Shown: positions 17,135-27,418 of the stretch, one piece after another
Layout: every line of letters begins with the position of its first letter
Numbering within the stretch: the stretch's first letter is position 1
Assembly (NCBI RefSeq): GCF_000709795.1
Contig: NZ_KL503802.1
Span: 124,001 to 188,000, forward strand
Source of the DNA: Bartonella bacilliformis Ver097
GTDB taxonomy: Bacteria; Pseudomonadota; Alphaproteobacteria; Rhizobiales; Rhizobiaceae
Length of the DNA: 64,000 bases
Reading direction: 5' to 3'
The notes under the pieces: model-generated
Seen by the model: only the letters and a program-made list of their open reading frames with translations
What the model was told of the DNA's origin: nothing
The model's database searches: none
Position numbers and translations under genes: made by a program

Positions 17135-19822
17135 TTAAACCGCTAATTGACGCAAAACATACTGCAAAATGCCACCATGATGCAAATAATCTAACTCATC
17201 TTCAGTATCGATACGGCACAACAAGGGCATAATTTTTACTGTTCCATCCATAAAAGTGATTGTAGCTGTAGTCTTTTGACGAGGTTTCAAATCATTGATT
17301 CCCTCAATCGTTACTTGTTCATCTCCTTTTAAGCCAAACGACTGCCAACTTGCACCTTCTTCAAACATAAAGGGAACAATACCCATACCAACAAGATTAG
17401 ACCGATGAATACGCTCAAAAGATTGAGCAATCACAGCCTTTATACCAAGAAGATTAGCGCCCTTAGCTGCCCAATCACGAGATGACCCATTGCCATATTC
17501 AATACCCGCAAAAACAACAAGTGGAACTCCGTTCTGCCTATATGCCATTGCTGCATCATAAATTGTTGTTTCCTGCTTTGATGGATAATGAATTGTATAC
17601 CCCCCTTCACGACCATTTTCTCCTAGCATAAAGTTACGAATGCGAATATTGGCAAAAGTTCCACGCATCATAACTTCGTGATTCCCACGACGCGTTCCGT
17701 ATTGATTAAAATCAGTGACTTTAACACCGTTGTCAGTCAAATATTTTCCGGCAGGGGAATCAAGCTTTATCGAACCCGCAGGGGAAATGTGATCAGTTGT
17801 AATTTTATCACCAAACAAACCCAAGATTCGTGCATTTTTAATATCTGCTAATGCACTAGGAACTTTTTGCATATCCTCAAAATAAGGGGGATTACGCACA
17901 TAAGTTGACTGATCATCCCAGGAATAAGTTACACCAGAAGGAACCTGAACTTTTTGCCAATTTTCATCCCCCTTAAACACATCAGCATATTTCTCAACAA
18001 AAATCTCACGCGTAACATTTTGTTCGATAAATTCCTGTACTTCTTCAGAAGTTGGCCAAATATCTTTTAAATAGACCGGTTGACCGTCTGAACCTTCACC
18101 AAGAGGCTCCTTAGTTAAATCTCTACACACTGTTCCTGCTAAAGCATGGGCGACAACCAACGGTGGCGAAGCCAAATAATTTGCTTGCACATCAGGCGAC
18201 ACACGTCCCTCGAAGTTGCGGTTACCTGAAAGAACTGCTGCAGCAATTAAACTATTATCATTAATCGTTCTAGAAATGGCTGAATGCAAAGGACCGGAAT
18301 TTCCAATACATGTTGTGCATCCAAACCCTACTAAATTAAATCCTAAAATATCTAAATCTTTTTGAAGACCTGAACTAAGAAGATAAGCCTCTACCACTTG
18401 TGAACCAGGTGCTAAAGACGTTTTAACCCATGGTTTACTTTTAAGACCTTTTGCAACAGCATTACGCGCCAAAAGACCCGCGGCAATAAGAACACTAGGA
18501 TTTGACGTATTCGTACAAGAAGTAATTGCAGCAATCACAACATCCCCATGACCAAGATCATAGTGTTCATTCTCAACCCTATAACGATCATTGTGACCAC
18601 TAACTTTCTTATAATCATCAACTAAGGCCATGCTAAAATCCTGCCCCACATTTTCCAATGCAATACGTCCTTCAGGACGCTTGGGGCCAGCCATAGAGGG
18701 CACAACGCTTCGCATATCTAATTCAATTGTATCACTAAAAACAGGATCAGCTGTGCTTTCATCATGCCACATCCCTTGTGCCTTAGAATAAGCTTCTACC
18801 AAAGCAATTCGATGTTCATCGCGCCCTGTCATATTGAGATAACGCACTGTTTCTTTATCAATGGGGAAAAAACCACACGTCGCTCCATACTCAGGTGCCA
18901 TATTTGCAATCGTTGCGCGATCCGCTAGGGTCATATGCTCTAAACCAGGACCAAAAAATTCAACAAATTTACCAACGACACCCTTCTTACGTAGAATTTG
19001 CGTAACCATCAAAACTAAATCAGTAGCAGTTACACCTTCCTTCAATTTTCCTGTCAAACGGAAACCGATGACTTCAGGTAACAACATTGAAACCGGCTGT
19101 CCTAACATTGCCGCCTCCGCTTCAATACCACCAACACCCCAGCCTAAAACACCTAAACCATTAATCATCGTTGTATGCGAATCGGTTCCCACACACGTGT
19201 CAGGATAAACTGTCTGACAATCATTCTCATCCTTTATCCACACACATTGCGCCAAATACTCCAAATTGACCTGATGACAAATCCCTGTTCTTGGAGGAAC
19301 AACACGAAAATTTTGAAAAGCCTTCTGTCCCCACTTAAGAAAACGATAACGTTCGCCATTACGTTCATATTCGCGCTCAATATTTTGACTAAACGCCTTC
19401 GGATTCCCAAAATGATCAACGATAATTGAATGATCAACAACGAGATCAACAGGAATAAGAGGATTGATTTTGTTAGCATCACCCCCAAGATTAACCATAG
19501 CATCACGCATTGCAGAAAGATCAACAACTGCAGGAACACCAGTAAAGTCTTGCATTAAAACGCGTGCAGGGCGATAAGCAATCTCTGCACCAGCACGACC
19601 TTTATCACTTAACCATTTAGCAATATTGAGGATATCCTCTTTCTTGACTGTGCGACCATCTTCAAATCGTAATAAATTTTCAAGAAGAACTTTCATCGAA
19701 AATGGCAAACGGGAAGCATTTTCAAGTCCATTTTTTTCCGCTTCAATTAAGCTATAATAAATATATTCTTTGCCATCAAAATTTAAAATTTTGCGACAAT
19801 TAAAACTATCAACTTGAGACAT
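17135..19822 (-). CDS. acnA: Aconitate hydratase AcnA
   Basis: An 895-residue TCA-cycle enzyme that interconverts citrate and isocitrate through a 4Fe-4S cluster; in this family the apo form can bind RNA. Cluster Cys residues are in SCTNTSNPSVL near residue 437 and GCTTCIGNSGPL near residues 502-506. Substrate-binding GIEYGNGSSRDWAAKG lies near residue 770. Length is that of the AcnA/IRP type. A GAGGGTGA ribosome site precedes the ATG. It is divergent from ccmA, and the shared 290-base gap has Irr-type operator motifs. Confidence 0.97.
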   Translation of the reverse strand: MSQVDSFNCRKILNFDGKEYIYYSLIEAEKNGLENASRLPFSMKVLLENLLRFEDGRTVKKEDILNIAKWLSDKGRAGAEIAYRPARVLMQDFTGVPAVVDLSAMRDAMVNLGGDANKINPLIPVDLVVDHSIIVDHFGNPKAFSQNIEREYERNGERYRFLKWGQKAFQNFRVVPPRTGICHQVNLEYLAQCVWIKDENDCQTVYPDTCVGTDSHTTMINGLGVLGWGVGGIEAEAAMLGQPVSMLLPEVIGFRLTGKLKEGVTATDLVLMVTQILRKKGVVGKFVEFFGPGLEHMTLADRATIANMAPEYGATCGFFPIDKETVRYLNMTGRDEHRIALVEAYSKAQGMWHDESTADPVFSDTIELDMRSVVPSMAGPKRPEGRIALENVGQDFSMALVDDYKKVSGHNDRYRVENEHYDLGHGDVVIAAITSCTNTSNPSVLIAAGLLARNAVAKGLKSKPWVKTSLAPGSQVVEAYLLSSGLQKDLDILGFNLVGFGCTTCIGNSGPLHSAISRTINDNSLIAAAVLSGNRNFEGRVSPDVQANYLASPPLVVAHALAGTVCRDLTKEPLGEGSDGQPVYLKDIWPTSEEVQEFIEQNVTREIFVEKYADVFKGDENWQKVQVPSGVTYSWDDQSTYVRNPPYFEDMQKVPSALADIKNARILGLFGDKITTDHISPAGSIKLDSPAGKYLTDNGVKVTDFNQYGTRRGNHEVMMRGTFANIRIRNFMLGENGREGGYTIHYPSKQETTIYDAAMAYRQNGVPLVVFAGIEYGNGSSRDWAAKGANLLGIKAVIAQSFERIHRSNLVGMGIVPFMFEEGASWQSFGLKGDEQVTIEGINDLKPRQKTTATITFMDGTVKIMPLLCRIDTEDELDYLHHGGILQYVLRQLAV

Positions 19823-20007
19823 GATTATTCACCCTCATACTATCAAATCACTTGCTTCCCAGAAGGAATAATACAAACACGAGCCAAGTCGCAACTTAAA
19901 TGCGAGTATAACTTTTCCGCTATCCATTCCCCGTCTTCTTATTAGCAAATTTGGAGATTAACCTCAAAATCTGTTTCACATGAACCATTAATGTAGTGCA
20001 TACTTTA

Positions 20008-20034
20008 TAGAATTATTCTTAGAACTATTCTAGA
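20008..20034. promoter_or_regulatory. Tandem ICE-like (Irr) operator motifs between acnA and ccmA
   Basis: Two overlapping dyads are spaced exactly 12 bases apart: TAGAA-TTA-TTCTT at 20008-20020 and TAGAA-CTA-TTCTA at 20020-20032. The second is a perfect 5-3-5 palindrome. The form resembles the ICE motif (TTTAGAA-n3-TTCTAAA-like) bound by Irr in alphaproteobacteria, and irr is in this window. The site is about 186 bases upstream of acnA and 81 bases upstream of ccmA. Regulation of one or both is inferred. Confidence 0.6.
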
Positions 20035-20112
20035 TACAATTGCACAAAAAATATGTTTTTTGCTTTATAACGCAATAAGAACTACAGAAACGAAGGAGAA
20101 AACAAGCAATCC

Positions 20113-20739
20113 ATGATGTTATTGAGCAAAAATTTAGCAGCATATAGAAATGAAAAAATTCTCTTTCAAAGCCTTTCTTTTTGTTTATCCACGCAACAAC
20201 TCATGACAATCACAGGTCCAAATGGCATTGGAAAATCTACATTGCTACGAATCATTGTCGGTCTTCTTAAAGCTTCTGAAGGTCATGTCGTGCTTCAAGA
20301 CCAAAAACAAATATACCCTGTAGCAGCTGCATGCCATTATCTTAGTACCCAAAATGCCATGAAAGCTTTTTTATCAGTTATCGACAATCTGAAATTTTGG
20401 GCAGAATTTTATGGTCAAAATCTTTGCCAACCTTATGAAGCCCTTGCAGAAGTTGGCCTTGCCGATCTTGGACATTTACCCTTCAACGTTTTATCAACTG
20501 GTCAAAAAAGACGCGTAGCTATCGCTCGCCTTTTATTATCTTATCGCCCTCTTTGGATTTTAGATGAACCAATATCTGGGATGGATAGTTATGCTCAAGC
20601 TATCTGCGCTAATCTTTTTCAACATCATCTCAACCGAGGCGGAATGATTATAGCGGTAACCCATACGCCTCTTGGTCTTCCTGAAAACCATATAATTGCT
20701 CTAGAGAATTTTTTACCTTCCCAGGAGAACGTAGAATGA
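20113..20739 (+). CDS. ccmA: Cytochrome c biogenesis ATP-binding protein CcmA
   Basis: A 208-residue ABC ATPase of the CcmABCD complex, which releases heme-loaded CcmE during cytochrome c maturation. Walker A GPNGIGKSTLL is near residue 34, the signature STGQKRRVAIARLLL near residue 129, and Walker B LWILDEPISGMD near residue 151. The signature reads STGQ rather than LSGGQ, a change often seen in CcmA. Its stop overlaps the ccmB start in ATGA. It is first in ccmABCDG. Confidence 0.95.
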   Translation: MMLLSKNLAAYRNEKILFQSLSFCLSTQQLMTITGPNGIGKSTLLRIIVGLLKASEGHVVLQDQKQIYPVAAACHYLSTQNAMKAFLSVIDNLKFWAEFYGQNLCQPYEALAEVGLADLGHLPFNVLSTGQKRRVAIARLLLSYRPLWILDEPISGMDSYAQAICANLFQHHLNRGGMIIAVTHTPLGLPENHIIALENFLPSQENVE

Positions 20740-21401
20740 AAGCTTTATTCTGGCGCGATCTCAAACTAACCTTAGCTCCACAAAATTCTTTATTAACAGG
20801 GCTTTTGTTTTTCATTGCCATCATTATGATGACCCCTTTTGCTATAGGGTCAGATCCAGACATTCTTGCACGAATAGGCCCAGGCATGTTGTGGCTTGGA
20901 GCTCTTTTCGCAGGACTCCTCAACCTTAATAAACTGTTTCAAACTGACCGTGATGATGGAAATCTCGACCAATTTATCCTCTTTGACCAAAGGCAAAGCT
21001 TAGCATTAATTGTTTTTACCAAATGCCTTGCGCATTGGTTGGGAACCATGCTGCCCATCATTTTTGTGACTCCTATTTTAGCATTCATGTTCTATTTGGA
21101 TATGACGACAATTTTTGTGACAATGCTTACCCTTTTATGCGGGACACCTGCTATCATTTTTATTGGCTCTATCGGTGCGGCATTAGCAATATCACTTTCA
21201 CACAGTACTATCCTTATTTTTATCATCATTTTACCATGGACAATTCCAATATTGATCTTTGGCATTGCAACTGCCACAGCTCCAACAACACAAAATGTTT
21301 CTTTTTTTACTGCCTTGGCTCTTCTTATAGCTTTTTCACTCTTTTTTAGTGTATTTAGTTCTTTTGTAACAGCGATAACACTTAAATATTTATCAGAGTA
21401 A
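20736..21401 (+). CDS. ccmB: Heme exporter protein CcmB
   Basis: A 221-residue inner-membrane protein with six hydrophobic segments, the membrane partner of CcmA. The start FWRDLKLTLAPQNSLLTG and the segment GPGMLWLGALFAGLLNL are typical of CcmB. It overlaps ccmA by four bases and is followed by ccmC. Confidence 0.94.
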   Translation: MKALFWRDLKLTLAPQNSLLTGLLFFIAIIMMTPFAIGSDPDILARIGPGMLWLGALFAGLLNLNKLFQTDRDDGNLDQFILFDQRQSLALIVFTKCLAHWLGTMLPIIFVTPILAFMFYLDMTTIFVTMLTLLCGTPAIIFIGSIGAALAISLSHSTILIFIIILPWTIPILIFGIATATAPTTQNVSFFTALALLIAFSLFFSVFSSFVTAITLKYLSE

Positions 21402-21446
21402 TAAAAAAAATTGCCGCGAAACCAAAGTCTGCCTATTATAAAATCT

Positions 21447-22202
21447 ATGGATAAATTATCGCACAATAAAAACACGAAATTGACCTTCGCAAATTCAACC
21501 CGTTTCATGCAGGTCAGCAGAACTATTTTGCCTTGGTTAGCTAGTATCACAGTGTTTTTGCTTATTCTAGGTCTAACTTTGGTTATACATTCTCCTCATG
21601 ATTATCAACAGGGAATTACTGTCAGAATTATGTATATTCACGCACCATTTGCGTGGTTATCAACATTCTGTTACATCATGATGAGCGTCGCCGCACTCAG
21701 CAGCTTAGTTTGGGGTCATCACCTCGCTAGTATAGCCCTTAAATGTGCTGCACCTATTGGAACAATCTTTACAGCCTTGGCTTTAATGACAGGAGTTCTT
21801 TGGGGGCGTCCTACATGGGGAACATGGTGGGTATGGGATGCTAGACTGACATCAGTTTTGATCCTATTTTTTATCTACATCGCTATTGTCATGCTCTCGC
21901 GTGCTTTTCATAACCAGGTCAAAGCTGCATATGCTATAGCAATTCTGACACTCGTTGGATCCGTCAATATCCCCATTATCAAATTTTCTGTCAGTTGGTG
22001 GAATACACTCCATCAACCGGCATCATTATTACGTGCAGGAGGCACAACAATTGACAGTCCCATGTTATGGCCATTGATAACAATGACTCTTTGTTTTATT
22101 TTTTTGTTCATTATATTGCATTTACTGGCTATGCAAAATGAAATCACTTACCGTTATATACAAACACTTCAAAATAAAGCAGCCGACCGCACTCAGAACT
22201 AG
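21447..22202 (+). CDS. ccmC: Heme exporter protein CcmC
   Basis: A 251-residue inner-membrane protein with six helices that presents heme to CcmE. The Trp-rich heme-handling motif WGTWWVWDARLTS lies near residue 124, in a periplasmic loop. Flanking His residues are present, one before the motif in YIHAPFAW. The ATG at 21447 is preferred over an upstream TTG at 21411, but neither has a clear ribosome site, so the start is uncertain. Confidence 0.93.
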   Translation: MDKLSHNKNTKLTFANSTRFMQVSRTILPWLASITVFLLILGLTLVIHSPHDYQQGITVRIMYIHAPFAWLSTFCYIMMSVAALSSLVWGHHLASIALKCAAPIGTIFTALALMTGVLWGRPTWGTWWVWDARLTSVLILFFIYIAIVMLSRAFHNQVKAAYAIAILTLVGSVNIPIIKFSVSWWNTLHQPASLLRAGGTTIDSPMLWPLITMTLCFIFLFIILHLLAMQNEITYRYIQTLQNKAADRTQN

Positions 22203-22213
22203 GACACTTCGTT

Positions 22214-22465
22214 ATGCTCGACCTCAATAACATCCAAAATCAACATTTGGAAAATTTTTCCCAACGCATTGATCGTCTCCTCGGTACCCTTCATCATGAA
22301 CAGATTGTTGTCTTAAGCTATGTACTTTCTGCAATAATTCTTCTCTGTCTCATTGGACATATTATTTGTAAGAGTACACACCAAAAAAAGATCCTGCAAC
22401 AACTGCAAACAAAAGAGCTGGTTTGGAAAGAAAAATACAATGAAAATCGCTCCATCCAAATCTAG
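22214..22465 (+). CDS. ccmD: Heme exporter protein CcmD
   Basis: An 83-residue small membrane protein with one helix near residues 30-51 and a charged C-terminal tail. CcmD holds CcmE in the CcmABC complex. The family is poorly conserved; assignment rests on its size, topology and place between ccmC and ccmG. Its start lies 11 bases after the ccmC stop, and its end overlaps the next gene by 26 bases. Confidence 0.85.
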   Translation: MLDLNNIQNQHLENFSQRIDRLLGTLHHEQIVVLSYVLSAIILLCLIGHIICKSTHQKKILQQLQTKELVWKEKYNENRSIQI

Positions 22466-23066
22466 AAAAAAAATGTCTTGGCTTGTTTTATTGAGCCTTT
22501 TTGGACCATTCTTGCTATTTCTCCTTCTGATCACATTTTTTTTTAGCTCTATAGATAAAAAAAATCTCTATGATGCCTCTTTCATTCCGAACGCATTCAT
22601 TGGAAAACCAGCTCCTAAAATTCACCTTCCTTTATTAAATAATGAGAATTATTTAAATTCAGAAGAATTTAAAGGGCGCGTAACGTTGGTTAATTTTTGG
22701 GGATCTTGGTGTCCATCCTGCCGCCAAGAACACCCCATTCTCATGGAAATCGCAAAAGATCAACGTTTTGATCTTATTGGAATTAATTATAAGGATAATA
22801 AAGATAACGCCCAACGTTTTTTAAATAATTTTGGTAACCCTTTTAAATATGTTGGCTTTGACGCTTCAGGGTATACAGCTATCAACTGGGGCATATATGG
22901 ATCACCGGAAATTTTTGTTTTAAACAAAGACAGCGTTATTATCGCTACACATATTGGCCCTTTAACATGGCAAATTTATCAGCAAAAAATCCTACCCAAA
23001 ATTGAACAAGCCATAGCAACTATACAAAAATCGTCCAATGACACACCACTCATATTACCCAAATGA
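22440..23066 (+). CDS. ccmG: Thiol:disulfide interchange protein CcmG/DsbE
   Basis: A 208-residue membrane-anchored periplasmic thioredoxin that keeps apocytochrome c Cys residues reduced for heme attachment. An N-terminal anchor (about residues 12-36) precedes the thioredoxin domain. The active site is WGSWCPSCRQEHP near residue 88. The segment YGSPEIFVLNKDSVI contains the conserved Pro loop. The start at 22440 has GAAAG upstream and overlaps ccmD; a longer frame from 22353 lacks an anchor-like start. The remaining ccm genes (E, F, H, I) are not in the window. Confidence 0.93.
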   Translation: MKIAPSKSRKKMSWLVLLSLFGPFLLFLLLITFFFSSIDKKNLYDASFIPNAFIGKPAPKIHLPLLNNENYLNSEEFKGRVTLVNFWGSWCPSCRQEHPILMEIAKDQRFDLIGINYKDNKDNAQRFLNNFGNPFKYVGFDASGYTAINWGIYGSPEIFVLNKDSVIIATHIGPLTWQIYQQKILPKIEQAIATIQKSSNDTPLILPK

Positions 23067-23316
23067 ACTGTTAAAAATCGAACAAAGTAGAAATTCCGCT
23101 TTGATTTAAATTATGTATGCTTAAAAATATATGTCTATTTTTCTTGTTACACTCAAAACCTACTCGTTTTGTTGAAGAAAAGTTTCTCATCTTCATTTCA
23201 ATAAGAAGCTTAAATAATGAAAATAACCGCATCTTCTCAAAGAAAGAAAACTTATATCCACAAAATTAAAACTTAATTATGCAATCTGATGTTCAACTCA
23301 AAATATATTGCGAGCA

Positions 23317-23853
23317 TTACACTCTTGCTCGCCGTCTTTCTGAAATTGGTTGAAATGCTATCTTAGCATGAAAAGCACAATAAGGACTGCCTTCCCCGGA
23401 GTCAGCACCACAAAAATGAAAATCCGATAATAAAGGATCCCCAACCGGCCATCTACATGTATTCTCACTCAGTTGCAAAAGATTAAGATGACGCGCCATA
23501 GGAACAACGACTTTTGATGTTGCAGAAACATCATCTTTTGCTGTGTCATGCGTCATAAGATCTACTTTTAAAGCTGTTGTTCTAACACTACAAGACGGAG
23601 AAATTTCTGGTGTTACCGATGGTGTAACACGATGCACTCTAGATACTGACGGCACTATATCAGCGGTAAGTGTTTTTTGCGTACGCGACACTAGTTGCAC
23701 TGTTTTAACACGTCCTGGTAATTTTAACCGATGTACTTTACCAATTACAGCATTCCTGCTAACCTCACCCAACTGAGCAGCGATTTGACTTGCGCTTAAA
23801 CCTTCACTCCAAAGCTTCCTAAGCAGTTCAACGCGCTCATGTGTCCAACTCAT
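23317..23853 (-). CDS. gcrA: Cell cycle regulator GcrA
   Basis: A 178-residue alphaproteobacterial regulator. The N-terminal helix-turn-helix (about 1-48) reads SWTHERVELLRKLWSEGLSA, then SRNAVIGKVHRLKLPGR. The C-terminal part has the paired Cys/His cluster CRWPVGDP, FHFCGADS and YCAFHAKIAF, near residues 133-170. GcrA binds sigma70 and activates promoters carrying GANTC sites methylated by CcrM. A GGAG ribosome site sits 7 bases upstream. It is a single gene, with a 250-base gap to ccmG that shows nothing notable. Confidence 0.95.
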   Translation of the reverse strand: MSWTHERVELLRKLWSEGLSASQIAAQLGEVSRNAVIGKVHRLKLPGRVKTVQLVSRTQKTLTADIVPSVSRVHRVTPSVTPEISPSCSVRTTALKVDLMTHDTAKDDVSATSKVVVPMARHLNLLQLSENTCRWPVGDPLLSDFHFCGADSGEGSPYCAFHAKIAFQPISERRRARV

Positions 23854-24252
23854 ACCAGAACTCCATTCCGATCATTCCATCGAGGTACATCCAAAAGCAC
23901 CCCAAATGTATTAACCATATTTAAACAGTTTAATGAAGTATTCTAATACTTTGAAACAAAGCACTCGAAACTTCATTGAACCCGTGGAATTTGCAAACGG
24001 ATACACAATCTCGTTTGCTAACTTAGACTACAATGTCTAACAACTCTATGACAAGGGCCTTTCCTTCTTGAAGTGTGCTTTTAAGATGTTTTCCCCAACT
24101 TGCAGATTAATATTATAAATAAATCTTTGTATTTATTTCAACTCTTGTATGCAAATACAGATTATTGAAAGCTTTTATTAATTAACGCGATAGTCTATCA
24201 TTAATGCAGCGTTGTTTTATTTATTATAAACAGTGCTCAGAAAAAGGAAATA
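23854..24252. other. Intergenic region between gcrA and argD
   Basis: This 399-base gap holds no credible gene. It contains two perfect dyads: GCAAACG / CGTTTGC (23993-23999 with 24012-24018) and TTAGAC / GTCTAA (24023-24028 with 24035-24040). They lie about 210-260 bases upstream of argD. They could be operator or leader structures, but no known motif is recognised. The gcrA and argD promoters must lie here. Confidence 0.35.
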
Positions 24253-25461
24253 ATGATGAGCATAACCTCTAGGCAGTCACTTTATAATAGCTTTAATCGA
24301 CGTAATTTACATTTTACACAAGGCGATGGTGTATGGCTTATTTCTGATAAAGGAGAGCGTTACCTTGATTTTACATCTGGCATTGCTGTCAATGTCTTAG
24401 GATATGGTCACCAAAAACTGATTCATGCTCTTAAAACACAAAGTGAAAAACTCTGGCACATTTCTAATCTTTTTCAATCCCCTGAACAAGAGGCTCTTGC
24501 TATGCGTCTTTGTGCAAATAGCTTTGCTGATAAGGTTTTTTTCTGTAATTCTGGTGCTGAAACACTGGAATGTGCATTTAAAACTGCTCGCCGTTATTAT
24601 TATACCCTAGGTCAACCAACACGTGTTGAAATCATTACTTTTGAAGGTGCATTTCACGGTCGTACACTTGCAACGCTTGCAGCTAGTGGACAAAAAAAAT
24701 ATCTTGAAGGCTTTGGTCCTAAAGCTGGTGGCTTTGTTCAAGTTCCCTTTAATGACGAAAAAGCTTTACGTAATGCCATTAATAACAATACAGCAGCCAT
24801 CCTTATTGAACCCATTCAAGGAGAAGGAGGATTGCGGACAGTCCCTCATGAAACTTTAAAGTTTTTACGCAACCTATGTAATGAGAATGATCTGTTATTA
24901 ATTTTGGATGAAATCCAAACCGGAATAGGACGAACAGGAAAATTGTTCGCTTATGAATGGAGTAATATCACTCCCGATATTCTTACCCTTGCAAAGGGAC
25001 TAGGAGGAGGCTTTCCATTAGGAGCCTGTCTTGCAACAGATAAAGCTGCAAAATGCATGATACCAGGAACTCATGGCTCAACTTTTGGAGGTAATCTTCT
25101 TGGCATGGCTGTTAGCAATAGCGTCCTTGATATTGTCTTAGAACCAGGATTCCTTGATCATGTTCAACACGTAGCAAATAAACTAAAACAAGGACTTTCA
25201 ACCCTTCTTGATACTTATCCTGACGTAATCAACGCGATTCAAGGAACAGGCCTTATGATAGGTGTTCAATGTGTAGTTCCTCAACAAGAGCTAATCACCG
25301 CATTAGAAAATGAACATATTCTAAGCGTTGGTACGAGTAAAAATGTCGTACGCTTTTTGCCCCCTCTTATAATAACTGAAGACGAAGTATGTGAAGGCCT
25401 GCATCGTATTGAAAAAGCAATTGCTCATCTTTCGCAAACTAACAAAGAAAGACAAATATAA
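24253..25461 (+). CDS. argD: Acetylornithine aminotransferase ArgD
   Basis: A 402-residue class III PLP aminotransferase that makes N-acetylornithine in arginine synthesis. The PLP Lys is in [15 protein letters not shown] near residue 250. Upstream are [17 protein letters not shown] and [22 protein letters not shown] precedes adjacent ATG codons at 24253 and 24256; either may be used. It lies 4 bases before argF and forms an arginine operon with it. Confidence 0.94.
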   Translation: MMSITSRQSLYNSFNRRNLHFTQGDGVWLISDKGERYLDFTSGIAVNVLGYGHQKLIHALKTQSEKLWHISNLFQSPEQEALAMRLCANSFADKVFFCNSGAETLECAFKTARRYYYTLGQPTRVEIITFEGAFHGRTLATLAASGQKKYLEGFGPKAGGFVQVPFNDEKALRNAINNNTAAILIEPIQGEGGLRTVPHETLKFLRNLCNENDLLLILDEIQTGIGRTGKLFAYEWSNITPDILTLAKGLGGGFPLGACLATDKAAKCMIPGTHGSTFGGNLLGMAVSNSVLDIVLEPGFLDHVQHVANKLKQGLSTLLDTYPDVINAIQGTGLMIGVQCVVPQQELITALENEHILSVGTSKNVVRFLPPLIITEDEVCEGLHRIEKAIAHLSQTNKERQI

Positions 25462-25465
25462 TATC

Positions 25466-26401
25466 ATGACACATGCTCCTCGTCACTTCACCGACTTATC
25501 TATTTTAACTCCACAAACAGCACGAGCTCTTATCGATTACGCCAAAATCCTCAAAAAAACTTTTAAAGAAGGAAAAGCTTCAAAACCCTTTGTGGGAAAA
25601 ACACTGGCAATGATTTTTGAAAAACCATCAACACGCACCCGAGTTTCATTTGATGTTGGTATGCGTCAACTTGGTGGGGACACGCTTATGTTAACAGGTT
25701 CAGAGATGCAACTTGGCCACAGTGAAACTATCGCTGATACAGCACGCGTATTATCGCGTTTTGTAGATATTATCTTATTGCGTACTGCAGCACATCACCG
25801 AATGCTTGAATTAGCGCAATATGCCCAAGTTCCTGTTATTAATGCCCTTACAGATGACACACACCCTTGCCAAATTTTGGCGGATATTCTTACTTATGAA
25901 GAACATCGTGGCCCCATTGCCGGCAAAATATTCGCTTGGGTCGGAGATGGCAACAATGTTCTCCATTCTTTGATTGAAGCAACAGTTCTTTTTGATTTTC
26001 ACTTACGCTTTGCGACACCACAGGGGAGTGAACCACAAGCACGATATGTCAACTGGGCACGTGAACAAGGCGCTCATATTACATACACCCATAATCCGCA
26101 AGAAACCGTCGAAAATGTTGATTGCATCATCACTGACACGTGGATTTCTATGGGGCAAGAATTTCGTGCTCGCAATCACTCGATTTTTCAACCCTATCAA
26201 GTTAATGAAGCCTTAATGAAATTAGCGAAACCTAATGCTCTTTTTATGCATTGCCTTCCTGCTCACCGTGGCGAAGAAGTTGTAGATTCCGTAATCGATG
26301 GGCCACATTCTGTTGTATTTGATGAAGCTGAAAATCGTCTTCACACTCAAAAATCAATTCTTTCTTGGTGTTTACAAGATGCATTCTTCTCCACACAATA
26401 A
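25466..26401 (+). CDS. argF: Ornithine carbamoyltransferase ArgF
   Basis: A 311-residue enzyme that forms citrulline from ornithine and carbamoyl phosphate. The carbamoyl phosphate site is [13 protein letters not shown] near residue 53, followed by [14 protein letters not shown], and the ornithine-binding [11 protein letters not shown] is near residue 264. The start at 25466 gives the family length; the open frame extends upstream inside argD but is unlikely to be used. It is followed by hslO. Confidence 0.96.
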   Translation: MTHAPRHFTDLSILTPQTARALIDYAKILKKTFKEGKASKPFVGKTLAMIFEKPSTRTRVSFDVGMRQLGGDTLMLTGSEMQLGHSETIADTARVLSRFVDIILLRTAAHHRMLELAQYAQVPVINALTDDTHPCQILADILTYEEHRGPIAGKIFAWVGDGNNVLHSLIEATVLFDFHLRFATPQGSEPQARYVNWAREQGAHITYTHNPQETVENVDCIITDTWISMGQEFRARNHSIFQPYQVNEALMKLAKPNALFMHCLPAHRGEEVVDSVIDGPHSVVFDEAENRLHTQKSILSWCLQDAFFSTQ

Positions 26402-26428
26402 TTTGTCAAAACAAAACATAAAAAAGAT

Positions 26429-27418
26429 ATGAATAAAAAATCTGACCAGACTAAAAATGACATCTATTTTAATGACATTGACCTAAATAGAGAGGACGCT
26501 GTCATTCCCTTTCAAGTTGAAGGACTTGATATCCGTGGACGAGTTGTACAACTCGGAGAAATTTTAAACTCTATCCTTATACAACATCAATATCCTGAAC
26601 CTGTCTCATATCTTTTAGCAGAAGTTTTAGTTTTAACCGTTCTCCTCGGCACATCACTTAAATTTGAAGGCAAACTTATTTTACAAACCCATTCCGATGG
26701 GCCAGTAAATATGTTGGTATGCGATTTTACTGCCCCTTCCAATCTACGAGGTTATGCTCGTTTTGATGAAGAACGCTTAAAACAAGCAATCATTGACAAT
26801 CAAACATCTTCAGAAATACTTCTTGGGAAAGGCACTTTGGCCCTTACTATTGACCAAGGAGCCCACACGCAACGCTATCAAGGAATTGTTGCATTAGATG
26901 GATCAAATTTACAAAAAGTTGCTTGTACTTATTTTAACCAATCAGAACAAATTTCGACCGATGTCCGTTTAGCAGTCGCCACATTAATTCATCGTAATCA
27001 ACAAAGACAAACGAAGAAAAGTTGGCGAGCAGGAGGTATTTTAACGCAACTCCTACCTCAAGCATCCTCTCATCAAAAAATACAAGAAGTCAAAACCCAC
27101 GCCCAACTTGAAGACCAATGGCAAGAAGTTAAGGCACTTATGGAAACCATTGAAAATGCAGAACTTTCTGACCCTCAAGTGGGAACTGGACGATTATTAT
27201 TCCGCCTCTTTCACGAACAAGGTGTCAAAGTTTTTAAAGCCCTTCCCATCGTAGCTAAATGTTCTTGTTCCCGCAAGAAAATTAAAGAAATATTAGATGG
27301 ATTTTCTTCAGAAGAACGAATTCAAATAACAAAAAATGAAAAGATTTCTGTTACATGTGAATTTTGCTCAACAATTCATCATTTCAAACTACAAGAACTG
27401 TCTGAAATAAAAACGTAA
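26429..27418 (+). CDS. hslO: Redox-regulated chaperone Hsp33
   Basis: A 329-residue cytosolic holdase chaperone that is activated by oxidation. The four zinc Cys are visible in the C-terminal part: CSCSRKK near residue 279 and CEFCSTIHHF near residue 312. N-terminal segments VPFQ-like FQVEGLDIRGRVVQLGE and FRLFHEQGV are typical. It follows argF by 27 bases. The 420-base gap after it (27419-27838) shows no supported gene. Confidence 0.94.
   Translation: MNKKSDQTKNDIYFNDIDLNREDAVIPFQVEGLDIRGRVVQLGEILNSILIQHQYPEPVSYLLAEVLVLTVLLGTSLKFEGKLILQTHSDGPVNMLVCDFTAPSNLRGYARFDEERLKQAIIDNQTSSEILLGKGTLALTIDQGAHTQRYQGIVALDGSNLQKVACTYFNQSEQISTDVRLAVATLIHRNQQRQTKKSWRAGGILTQLLPQASSHQKIQEVKTHAQLEDQWQEVKALMETIENAELSDPQVGTGRLLFRLFHEQGVKVFKALPIVAKCSCSRKKIKEILDGFSSEERIQITKNEKISVTCEFCSTIHHFKLQELSEIKT

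Noticed and set aside
18861-19208. A 115-codon frame antisense to acnA
   Set aside because: It is fully inside a well-supported aconitase gene and shows no protein family features.
23993-24040. Two dyads upstream of argD as a riboswitch or arginine operator
   Set aside because: Neither resembles a known ARG box or riboswitch; they are kept only as a note in the intergenic entry.
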